Of a stretch of DNA of 64,000 nucleotides, positions 57,524-64,000 are shown in pieces (position 1 is the stretch's first letter; each line of letters opens with the position of its first letter). Origin of the DNA: an uncultured Planctomycetota bacterium (GTDB lineage: Bacteria; Planctomycetota; Phycisphaerae; UBA1845; Fen-1342). The stretch is taken from assembly GCA_900696525.1 (NCBI GenBank), contig CAADGL010000021.1, positions 248,001 to 312,000 of the forward strand, given 5' to 3'. A program made the translations under genes and the position numbers. The notes beneath the pieces were generated by a model, which had not been told where the DNA came from, did no database searches, and saw only the letters and a program-made list of their open reading frames with translations.

Positions 57524-58279
57524 TTACGGATGCCACCTCGCCGGACCCTGCTCGATCCGCCAGCGTCCCGGCCCAGGCGTCGAACCCTGGCCGGAATCGC
57601 CCGCGCGATACGCGAAACCGTAGCGACCGTCGTCGGAGTCGTGCTCCGTCTGCACGAACACGCCGCCGCGCGGCCAGTTCAGGTGCACATACTCGACGTC
57701 GAGCCAGCCGATGCGGCGGAACCGCGCCGCCGCCTGCCCCTGTTGAGCGCCGGCGATCTGCGCTTCCAGCGCCGTGCGACTGAGGTGGAAGCGCGCCCAC
57801 ACGCCCCACGGCTGCGCGAGAGCGAGGACGCTCGCCACCAGCAGCGAGAACAGGCCCCAGCGCCACCAGCCCTGATTTCGCCAACGCGGATACAGGGCCG
57901 GATCGAGCCTGCGATGAATGAGCCAACCCGCCGGAATCCAGAGCATCAACAGGATCGCCATCGAACACACGATCGGCGTCGCGTGATGATTGACAAGTTG
58001 ATGCCACGCCGCGAGCGAGAACGTCGGGCGGAACTGCCACGCCCACAGCCAGGCCAGCACGACGTACGTGACGATCCCCGGGGGCGCGATGAACATCCGC
58101 AGCGCCTGCCGCCGCTCGCGCCGCAACCACTCCAACCGCCTCTCGGGATCGTCGTACGAATCGGGATCGCTCGGATCGAACGCGGTGCCACACTCCGGGC
58201 AGACATTCGCCGACAGGCCGCGCAGGCGGTAGCCACACTGGCGGCAACGGGCGGAGTTTGGAACAGCGCGCATGCTCAT
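57524..58279 (-). CDS. Zinc-ribbon membrane protein
   Basis: A 251-residue protein with an N-terminal zinc ribbon, CRQCGYRLRGLSANVCPECG, a linker and three or four membrane helices (MFIAPPGIVTYVVLAWLWAW, IVCSMAILLMLWIPAGWL, WGLFSLLVASVLALAQPW), then an extracytoplasmic C-terminal domain. This ribbon-plus-membrane layout is frequent in planctomycetes and its function is unknown. It overlaps the preceding gene by one base (TGATG). Confidence 0.7.
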   Translation of the reverse strand: MSMRAVPNSARCRQCGYRLRGLSANVCPECGTAFDPSDPDSYDDPERRLEWLRRERRQALRMFIAPPGIVTYVVLAWLWAWQFRPTFSLAAWHQLVNHHATPIVCSMAILLMLWIPAGWLIHRRLDPALYPRWRNQGWWRWGLFSLLVASVLALAQPWGVWARFHLSRTALEAQIAGAQQGQAAARFRRIGWLDVEYVHLNWPRGGVFVQTEHDSDDGRYGFAYRAGDSGQGSTPGPGRWRIEQGPARWHP

Positions 58280-58782
58280 CAGGTCAGGTGCGGAGGTCTT
58301 GTTCCATCAAGCGGCCCCGCAAGCGATGGTGGCCTTCGCCCGTGCGTACCGCATTCCGGACAGACCCCCGTCACATTCCCGACGAGGCAGTATCCGCATT
58401 CCGCGCAGGAGCCGGGCCGTCGCCCTCGCCCGGGAATGACGGCGACCACCAGGCTCGACAAGGCCGCGAGCATCGTCGGGAAGAGCAGCGCTCTCAGTGG
58501 TATCTCGACGAACCGGACCCCGAAGATGTCCTGGCCGCGCCACGGGCCGCCGCCGAGTCCGAGCACATAGTCCGGGCCGCGAACGTGCACGCCGATCGCA
58601 TCGCCGCCGGCGTAGCCGAACCAGCAGAGATGTCCCTGGCCGAGATAGAGTTTCCAGGATGCGCTGGCGACGACTTCCAGCTTGTAGTAATCGGAAACGC
58701 CGATGGCCACGACGACCGCGAGCGCGGCCGCGGCGCTCAGCATCACGATCAGCCACTTGAGCGTGTGCAGGAAACGAGCCAT
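58279..58782 (-). CDS. Zinc-ribbon membrane protein, C-terminal ribbon
   Basis: A 167-residue protein. A membrane helix (LKWLIVMLSAAAALAVVVAIGV) and an external domain are followed by a second helix (LLFPTMLAALSSLVVAVIPG). At the C-terminus, CAECGYCLVGNVTGVCPECG is a zinc ribbon of the same type as in the next gene but at the opposite end. It begins three bases after the thiC stop and overlaps the following gene, so all three form one unit. Confidence 0.68.
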   Translation of the reverse strand: MARFLHTLKWLIVMLSAAAALAVVVAIGVSDYYKLEVVASASWKLYLGQGHLCWFGYAGGDAIGVHVRGPDYVLGLGGGPWRGQDIFGVRFVEIPLRALLFPTMLAALSSLVVAVIPGRGRRPGSCAECGYCLVGNVTGVCPECGTHGRRPPSLAGPLDGTRPPHLT

Positions 58783-58785
58783 GCG

Positions 58786-60519
58786 TCAGGGCCGTGTGAC
58801 GGGCGCGTTCACTTGGAGATACTCTCGCTGAACGCGCCGCGCGTCGTCCGCATCCGCCACGTTGTCGCTATGGCAGTCGTGCTTCTTGCCCCGATGAGCC
58901 AGCAGCGCCATTTGCTCCTGCGTCAGCCCGGGGCTCTTGGCGGCGACCTTCAGCGGCACATACCCCTCCGCCTTGCCGCTGGCCCAGTCCTGGATCTCCT
59001 TGCTGATGCGCACGCTGCACCAGTCGTGGCCGCACATGGCGCAGAAGTCGGTGTCGACGTCGAGGTCCTCGTCGTGCAGCGCCCGGGCCGTGTCGCCATC
59101 GAAGGCCAGCTCGAAATGCTTCGGCCAGTTCAGCGCCGCGCGGGCTTTGCTCAGGTCGTCGTCCCACTGCCGCGCGGCGCGGATGCCGCGGGCGATGTCC
59201 CCCGCGTGCGCCGCGATCTTGTACGCGATGCAGCCCGCCTTCACGTCCTCGGCCTTCGGCAGGCCGACGTGCTCCTTCGGCGTCACGTAGCACAGCATCG
59301 CCGCCCCGGCCCGGGCGGCCTCCGTCGCCCCGATCGCGGAGGTGATGTGGTCGTAGCCCGGGAAAACGTCCGTCACCAGCGGCCCAAGCACGTAGAACGG
59401 CGCGTCGTCGCATACCGTCCGCTGGTGCTCCATGTTCCACGCGATCTCGTTCAACGGCACGTGCCCCGGCCCCTCCACCATCACCTGCACGCCCGCCGCC
59501 CGCGCCCGCTGCACCAGCTCGCCCAGCACGTGCAGCTCGGCGATCTGGGCCGGGTCACTCGCGTCCGCCAGGCACCCCGGCCGCACGCCGTCCCCCAGCG
59601 AATACGTCACGTCGTATTGCCGCATGATCGCGCTGATCTCGTCGAACATCTCGTACATCGGGTTCTGCTTGCCGTGGTGAATCATCCACTTGGCCAGCAG
59701 GCTCCCGCCGCGGCTGACCAGGCCGGTGACGCGGCCGCGGATCAGCGGCAGATGCTCGCGCAGCACGCCGGCGTGAATCGTGAAGTAGTCCACGCCCTGT
59801 TGCGCCTGGCGCTCGACCTCGCGCAGGATGTCGTCGTACGTGAGCTCCTCGATCCGCTTGCCCAGGATCATGCTGTAGATCGGCACCGTCCCGACCGGCA
59901 CCACGCTGTTGTCGATGATCCGCTGCCGGCACTCCACCAGGTTGCCGCCGGTGCTCAGGTCCATGACCGTGTCCGCGCCGTACAGAATCGCATGCCGCAG
60001 CTTCACCAGCTCCTCGGCGGTGTCGCTGCTGACGGGCGAGGCGCCCTGGTTGGCGTTGATCTTGGTGGTGATGCTCCGCCCGATGCCGGTGGGGTCGAGC
60101 CGCTTCGGCGCCCGCTCGCCGCGGCAATGCGCCGGGTCGTCAATCCACGCCCGCCGCTGAGCGACGGTCTGGTTGACCCAATACGCGGCGTCGGCGGTGG
60201 CGGTGGGGTGGCCGAGGGGGGCCGAATCGCGAACAGCCGATTCAGAACGGCGCGGCGAAGCATCGCCATCCCGGCCATTTCCTTTCGTGCCTTTGTACGT
60301 CCGCGCCTCCGTGGCTTGCGCTTCGCCAATCGCTGTTCGACATTCGCGATCCGCCTGCTGGCCGCCGCTGCCCGCGAGGTGCCGCACATTCGCCGGGATG
60401 ACGATGGTCCCGCGCGCCACGCCGTCGCGGATGAATTCGGGCGAGACGCACTCGCGCGCCGCGACGCGGGCCATTTCGGGTGTAACGACGCCCTTGCGGG
60501 CGGATTCGAGCTGGGTCAT
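58786..60519 (-). CDS. thiC: Phosphomethylpyrimidine synthase
   Basis: Radical-SAM enzyme converting aminoimidazole ribotide to the thiamine pyrimidine (HMP-P). The 577-residue protein has the N-terminal [33 protein letters not shown], the core [41 protein letters not shown] and the C-terminal cluster motif [17 protein letters not shown]. The ATG at 60519 follows GGAGAAGCCA. An in-frame insert of about 94 residues (47-140) separates IPAN from [13 protein letters not shown], where most ThiC have about a dozen residues. It lies in a TPP-riboswitch transcript. Confidence 0.93.
   Translation of the reverse strand: MTQLESARKGVVTPEMARVAARECVSPEFIRDGVARGTIVIPANVRHLAGSGGQQADRECRTAIGEAQATEARTYKGTKGNGRDGDASPRRSESAVRDSAPLGHPTATADAAYWVNQTVAQRRAWIDDPAHCRGERAPKRLDPTGIGRSITTKINANQGASPVSSDTAEELVKLRHAILYGADTVMDLSTGGNLVECRQRIIDNSVVPVGTVPIYSMILGKRIEELTYDDILREVERQAQQGVDYFTIHAGVLREHLPLIRGRVTGLVSRGGSLLAKWMIHHGKQNPMYEMFDEISAIMRQYDVTYSLGDGVRPGCLADASDPAQIAELHVLGELVQRARAAGVQVMVEGPGHVPLNEIAWNMEHQRTVCDDAPFYVLGPLVTDVFPGYDHITSAIGATEAARAGAAMLCYVTPKEHVGLPKAEDVKAGCIAYKIAAHAGDIARGIRAARQWDDDLSKARAALNWPKHFELAFDGDTARALHDEDLDVDTDFCAMCGHDWCSVRISKEIQDWASGKAEGYVPLKVAAKSPGLTQEQMALLAHRGKKHDCHSDNVADADDARRVQREYLQVNAPVTRP
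60224..60350 (-). repeat. Small palindromic repeat inserted in thiC
   Basis: 60224-60243 (a GAATCGCGAACAGCCGATTC segment) and 60324-60350 are related sequences in opposite orientation bounding about 80 bases. They fall within the ThiC insert and keep the frame open. The pattern suggests an inserted miniature inverted-repeat element. Confidence 0.5.
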
Positions 60520-60580
60520 TGGCTTCTCCTCGATTGCCGCTTGGCTGACTTCGCCCGCGGCCTTGGGGCCCGATCGCGCG

Positions 60581-61201
60581 TCACGCGCCCCCCTCCCGCG
60601 CTCGCGACCTTCTCGCACGCTCGGCCCCCTCTGCATCCATGCGCGTCGCCGGCGCCTTCAGGATCCCCAGGTACTCGCGCCACGGGCCGACCGCCTCCTG
60701 GTACTGCGCCGCCATCGCTTTCGCGATCTGCGCCAGGTGGTTCAGATCGTGGGCCGCCCACGTCGCGATGAGCTGCGAGAGCGTCACCTCCCCCAGCATG
60801 GGGTGCATCCCCCGCCGCGCCAGCTTCTCCGGCGTCAGGGCCAGGCCGCGCAGCGCAGCCAGATTCTCCGCCCGCAGGCGCTCAAACTCGGCCAGCAGCG
60901 CTTCCAGCGGCTTGCCGGCGCTGGATTCGAACATCGCGTACCGGTCGTAGCGCTCGAACGGCCGCGAGGTCCCCTCTTCAAAGATGATCCGCGCCCGCAC
61001 GATCCAGTCGGTCCGCTCGCCCTGGATCAGGTGCCCGACCACGTCGTATGGGCGGAACGTGTCCGGGCCGTAATCCCCGTGCGTCCACGCGCGGCTCAGG
61101 CCCGTCAGCCAGACCTTCAACACGCCCGGCGTGCGGCTGAGAATCTCCATCGCCTGTGCGACATCGACCGGCTGGGTCATGGCCGCGCCCGCATCAGCCA
61201 T
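60581..61201 (-). CDS. DinB-family protein in the thiC operon
   Basis: A 206-residue single DinB-like domain: [23 protein letters not shown] gives the first metal His and [32 protein letters not shown] the second and third. The ATG at 61201 is preferred; GTG 61237 and ATG 61180 are possible. It lies between the TPP riboswitch and thiC, 61 bases before thiC, so its expression should follow thiamine status. A thiamine-related or thiol-transfer role is inferred only from this position. Confidence 0.75.
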   Translation of the reverse strand: MADAGAAMTQPVDVAQAMEILSRTPGVLKVWLTGLSRAWTHGDYGPDTFRPYDVVGHLIQGERTDWIVRARIIFEEGTSRPFERYDRYAMFESSAGKPLEALLAEFERLRAENLAALRGLALTPEKLARRGMHPMLGEVTLSQLIATWAAHDLNHLAQIAKAMAAQYQEAVGPWREYLGILKAPATRMDAEGAERARRSRAREGGA

Positions 61202-61315
61202 GAACAGGCGTCCGAAGAACACGCGCCCGGGAAACACGCGAGAAGAGAAGCCGCCGAAGCACGGTCAACGATGGGGATCACACACGCCTCCCTTCGCAGG
61301 CGGCCGCGAAACGGG

Positions 61316-61416
61316 TGGATATCCCATCCGCGGCTCGTCGCTGATCAGGTTCAAAGGGTCCCCGCGAGCGCTCGCCTCGCGAATCTCATGCCCGGCGCGC
61401 CGGGCCGCCCCTGCTT
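61316..61416 (-). promoter_or_regulatory. TPP (thiamine pyrophosphate) riboswitch
   Basis: On the minus strand, GGGGCGGC...GCATGAGATT (5' pyrimidine-sensor half) is followed by ACCCTTTGAACCTGATCAG and GGGATATCC, the signature THI-box sequences. It is the correct distance from a promoter box at 61425-61430 and leads the DinB-thiC unit. Regulation is likely at translation or termination downstream; a GAAGGGAGG near 61290 lies in the expected expression platform. Confidence 0.93.
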
Positions 61417-61424
61417 CGGTCCAT

Positions 61425-61430
61425 ATTGTA
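61425..61430 (-). promoter_or_regulatory. -10 box of the thiC operon
   Basis: TACAAT on the minus strand ends about ten bases before the start of the riboswitch, as expected for its promoter. Confidence 0.5.
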
Positions 61431-61507
61431 TCATCCGGCCCCGCCGGCCGCCGTCAACCGCGCACTTCGCCATGGCGCGGTCGAATTCCCGTCCGCCGCC
61501 GGCTGGC

Positions 61508-62191
61508 TCACAGGCCGCCGGCCCGCGGAATCCACTTCGTCTCCCACGGCTGATCCAGCCGGTAGCCGCGAAACGAGCCAGTCGGGCCAACTCTCCCTTC
61601 GAGCCATTCGCAGGTCGTGGGCGAGAGCCCGTCGATCGCCGCCCGCGCCCGCCGCCACATCCGCACGAACGCCCGATACCGCGCGTCGCGGTTGAGGTCG
61701 CCGCCGACGCCGGGCACGAGGTCTTCGGTCCAGGTCAGCGACCGCTCGCCCTGGCTGTCGCGCACGTAGATCGTCGTCGCGTTCGCATCCGCGACCGCGA
61801 TACTCCGCCACGACCCGAAAAACCCGGCCGCACGCACGCCCGCCAGCGCCGCCGCAAGGTCCGCCGCGTCCAGCGCGCCTGAGACCAGACGCTGGCCGGG
61901 CGTCAGCCGGTCCGCCGCCGCCATAAACACGCCGTCCGGCCAGACAGCGAGCTCCAGGCCCGCCGGGGCGGCGATCGCGTTGCCCGGCGTGTGCCAGATG
62001 ACGAGGCAGGGCCGGTCGCCGGCGTCCGCGGTGGCTGGCGCGATCGGCGGCGGCCCGCCGGCGGGCCCGTTGCTTGCCGTCGGCGGTCTCGCATCGCATC
62101 CGCCAATGAGCAATGCCATGAACGCGAGCTGCGGCCCGGCCAGCCGCCTGGGCCGGCGGCGGCCGACCGACCACGACCTTTCAATAGGCAT
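61508..62191 (-). CDS. Hypothetical lipoprotein
   Basis: A 227-residue protein with a signal ending in MALLIGGC, a lipobox with Cys32, after an arginine-rich N-region. The mature part begins with a Pro/Ala-rich linker and then a compact domain (PCLVIWHTPGNAIAAPAGLELAVWPDGVFMAA ... LDAADLAAALAGVRAAGFFG). I do not recognise the family. The gene stands alone upstream of the thiamine operon. Confidence 0.68.
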   Translation of the reverse strand: MPIERSWSVGRRRPRRLAGPQLAFMALLIGGCDARPPTASNGPAGGPPPIAPATADAGDRPCLVIWHTPGNAIAAPAGLELAVWPDGVFMAAADRLTPGQRLVSGALDAADLAAALAGVRAAGFFGSWRSIAVADANATTIYVRDSQGERSLTWTEDLVPGVGGDLNRDARYRAFVRMWRRARAAIDGLSPTTCEWLEGRVGPTGSFRGYRLDQPWETKWIPRAGGL

Positions 62192-62413
62192 GCTGTCGCT
62201 CCGAGATGCCCGGGCGGATTAACCGCGCGGCGCCTGTCGCACCGAAGCCGGAACGCTTCCGTAGGGCCGGCGCCCTGTTGATCGGACGCGCTACCCGCCG
62301 GTTTGTTCCCCCCCCGTGCCAGCGGCGACGGACTTCGTGATTGCTTTCGCGCGTCCGGCGGAATACGCTAACAGCACGAGGACGGGCCTGCGATGCGGGA
62401 GGGGGCGGGAAAC

Positions 62414-62857
62414 ATGAAGCCTGACAACGCCGCCGCTCAGTTTGACGCCGACGCCGGCAGTACGCGGCGGTTCTTCACGGTTGAGTCGGCGAACCGGTCG
62501 CTGGTGCTGGTGCGCAAGGTCGTGGCTGACATCGTTGCCGGCTACGCCGAGCTGATGGAGCTGCGCCGCCGGCACGAGCGGGCCGTCACGGCGCAGGGCG
62601 AGAGCCTGGCCGGCGAACGCGAGAAGATCGAACGGACCGCGGAGCGGCTGCGTCTGCTGCACGAGGAGCTTGGGGACGTGGGCTGCGAGCTGAAGGACGC
62701 GGTCATCGGCCTGGTGGATTTTCCGGCGCTGCGCCAGGGACGTCGCGTGAGCCTGTGCTGGAAGCTGGACGAGCCCTCGGTCGCGCACTGGCACGAAGAG
62801 TCGTCGGGCTACGCGGGGCGCCAGCCGATCGACGAGGCGTTCGACACGGGCCGCTGA
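62414..62857 (+). CDS. DUF2203 family protein
   Basis: A 147-residue protein with RRFFTVESANRSLVLVRKVVADIV at the start, a long coiled-coil-like middle, and the diagnostic end GCELKDAVIGLVDFPALRQGRRVSLCWKLDEPSVAHWHEESSGYAGRQPI. DUF2203 has no known function; the conserved Cys/Trp/His residues may bind metal. The ATG at 62414 follows a GGAGGGGG; the ATG at 62393 is in frame but less likely. Confidence 0.85.
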   Translation: MKPDNAAAQFDADAGSTRRFFTVESANRSLVLVRKVVADIVAGYAELMELRRRHERAVTAQGESLAGEREKIERTAERLRLLHEELGDVGCELKDAVIGLVDFPALRQGRRVSLCWKLDEPSVAHWHEESSGYAGRQPIDEAFDTGR

Positions 62858-62963
62858 GCCCGCGCCGATCTGAGCCGCGCCTGATCCAAGCCGCGCCCGA
62901 TCCGAGCCGCGCCCGATCCGAGCCGCGCCTGATCCGAGCCGCGCCCGATCCGAGCCGCGCCCG
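62856..62963 (+). repeat. 16-bp tandem repeat, about seven copies
   Basis: Copies of GAGCCGCGCCCGATCC begin at 62856 (diverged), 62872, 62888, 62904, 62920, 62936 and 62952 (partial). The array starts within the stop codon of the DUF2203 gene. It is noncoding and has no spacers. The following stretch to 63224 holds a dispersed hairpin but no gene. Confidence 0.85.
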
Positions 62964-63075
62964 TGAGGAAGCGGTTGCGCCGAATGATCTCACGGTGGCG
63001 CCTGGGGCCGATTTCTCCCGGGCTCTGATGGTCCATGCAACAGCGTCCCAGGGGCGCGCTCGGATCGCGTCCTGG

Positions 63076-63122
63076 GATAGCCTCATATGTCCGGCTTGCG
63101 GCCGGGCTGGGGACAGCCCGGC
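63076..63122 (+). repeat. Dispersed hairpin repeat
   Basis: Contains AGCCTCATATGTCCGG followed by a perfect 8-bp hairpin (63101-63108 with 63115-63122). It matches, in opposite orientation, 14686-14727. It seems to be a genome-wide small palindromic repeat. Confidence 0.6.
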
Positions 63123-63224
63123 TCTGGCGTTTCGCTCATGCAAAAGCCGCTCACCGGCGCGGCTCGACTCGGCTTGGCGCGGCGGATCGGCCGGCTCCGA
63201 ATCGCGTTCTCCGGCGGACTCGGG

Positions 63225-64000
63225 CTACTTGCTCGTCCAGGCCTGGTCGCCGGGCGATTCGTGCCGGACCCAGGACAGGTGATAGTCCTTGTCCTCGACG
63301 CCGCTGGCGGTCGTCGTCAGGCGCAGCGGCTCGTAGGTGTCGCACATGACCGCCAACTCGTCGGTCCGCTCCGTGCCGACCGAGCGCTGATACGTCCCCG
63401 GGTGCGGCCCGTGCGTCACGCCCTGCGGGTGCAGGCTGATCGACTCCGACGAGATGCCCCGCCGCGACGTGAAATTGCCCTCGACGTAGTAAAGGATCTC
63501 GTCCATGTCCACGCTGCTGTGCGCGTACGGACACGGGATCGCCCTGCTGTCGCCGCGCTCGAAATAATCCACCTTGCGCGGCACGAACGAGCAGACCACG
63601 AACCCCTCGCCCGCGAAAGTCGTGTGGATCGTCGGCGGCAGGTGCACGAGCCCCGTTTTCGGCTGGTAGTCGTGGATGCTGAACGCCACCGGGTACAGCA
63701 CGCCGTCCCAGCCCACGACGTCCAGCGGAAAATGCTGGTAGCGGTGAACGCTCAGCTCGTCGGCCTGCTTGACGACCAGCTCGAACGGCACCTTGTGCTT
63801 CTTCGCGTCGAACGCCAGCAACTCCGTCGGAACGCGGAAATCGCGGTGCGAGTACGGCGCAAAGTCCGTGATCTGCCCCCAGCGGTTGCGATACTCCCCG
63901 GGAATCCCCAGCCACGGCCGGCCCTCGAACACCAGCAGCGTCCCGCGGTCGCCCTCCAGGTGCAGCCGATACGCCGTGCCCTTCGGTATCAGCACGTAAT
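63225..64000 (-). CDS. hmgA: Homogentisate 1,2-dioxygenase, 5' end off the window
   Basis: Opens the ring of homogentisate in tyrosine and phenylalanine breakdown. The visible 258 codons form the C-terminal two-thirds of the usual 380-440 residues: HLEGDRGTLLVFEGRPWLGIPGEYRN, DGVLYPVAFSIHDYQPKTGLVHLPPTIHTTFAG, FVVCSFVPRKVDYFERGD, IPCPYAHSSVDMDEILYYVEGNF and GVTHGPHPGTYQ, with the iron-ligand His and Glu region. The reading frame continues past base 64000. Confidence 0.88.
   Translation of the reverse strand, partial: YVLIPKGTAYRLHLEGDRGTLLVFEGRPWLGIPGEYRNRWGQITDFAPYSHRDFRVPTELLAFDAKKHKVPFELVVKQADELSVHRYQHFPLDVVGWDGVLYPVAFSIHDYQPKTGLVHLPPTIHTTFAGEGFVVCSFVPRKVDYFERGDSRAIPCPYAHSSVDMDEILYYVEGNFTSRRGISSESISLHPQGVTHGPHPGTYQRSVGTERTDELAVMCDTYEPLRLTTTASGVEDKDYHLSWVRHESPGDQAWTSK

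Overview
The window looks like a chromosomal stretch from a high-GC, Gram-negative member of the Planctomycetota, probably close to Phycisphaerae. This placement is inferred from three things. Secreted proteins end in dockerin-like D-x-D-G-x-G / DLGxLL repeats. Small membrane proteins carry a CxxCGYxL...CPECG zinc ribbon. The lipopolysaccharide core genes (waaF plus two Kdo/WaaP-type kinases) imply an outer membrane. Apart from the integrated element, most genes are ordinary chromosomal housekeeping genes.

Layout. 0.1-16.7 kb: urocanate hydratase, a candidate structured RNA with its own terminator, a nucleoside-type permease, a double von Willebrand A protein, 2-oxoglutarate dehydrogenase E2 and E1, a secreted trypsin-like protease, lysS, a tandem DinB protein with an attenuator-like leader, and a small lipoprotein. 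17.05-26.4 kb: a 9.3-kb integrative element in a tRNA-Thr(UGU) gene. It has excisionase-like and winged-helix proteins, a DUF669-like protein, an archaeo-eukaryotic-type primase, a DnaB-like ATPase, an iterated palindromic region that could be an origin, a small XRE repressor and a tyrosine integrase. It has no capsid, tail or conjugation genes, so it resembles a phage satellite or a minimal replicating island. The integrase reading frame runs through the attachment core, so integration changes the C-terminus of the protein.

26.9-40.1 kb: a membrane glycosyltransferase, a transporter relic, a secreted dockerin-like protein, gdhA, ispF, heme O and heme A synthesis genes (ctaB, ctaA) and an NfnA/NfnB-like flavoprotein pair. 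40.5-51.5 kb: a respiratory island with an Rrf2-type regulator divergent from a probable operon. The operon encodes a COX3 protein with a cytochrome c domain inserted in it, a diheme cytochrome c fused to a heme-binding gamma-type domain, a Tat-exported type II DMSO-reductase-family molybdoenzyme (nitrite oxidoreductase / nitrate reductase-like), a small unknown protein, a hemerythrin, the iron-sulfur beta subunit and a NarJ/TorD chaperone. The predicted electron path is substrate to Mo, then Fe-S clusters, heme b, hemes c and a terminal oxidase. The ctaA/ctaB genes nearby fit this.

51.5-64 kb: an LPS-core operon, two enoyl-CoA hydratase-family genes, a TPP-riboswitch-led operon (DinB protein, thiC, two zinc-ribbon membrane proteins, perhaps a 33-residue membrane peptide), a lipoprotein, a DUF2203 protein and the end of homogentisate dioxygenase. 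Several genes have a -10-like hexamer 6-10 bases before the start codon, which suggests leaderless transcripts.
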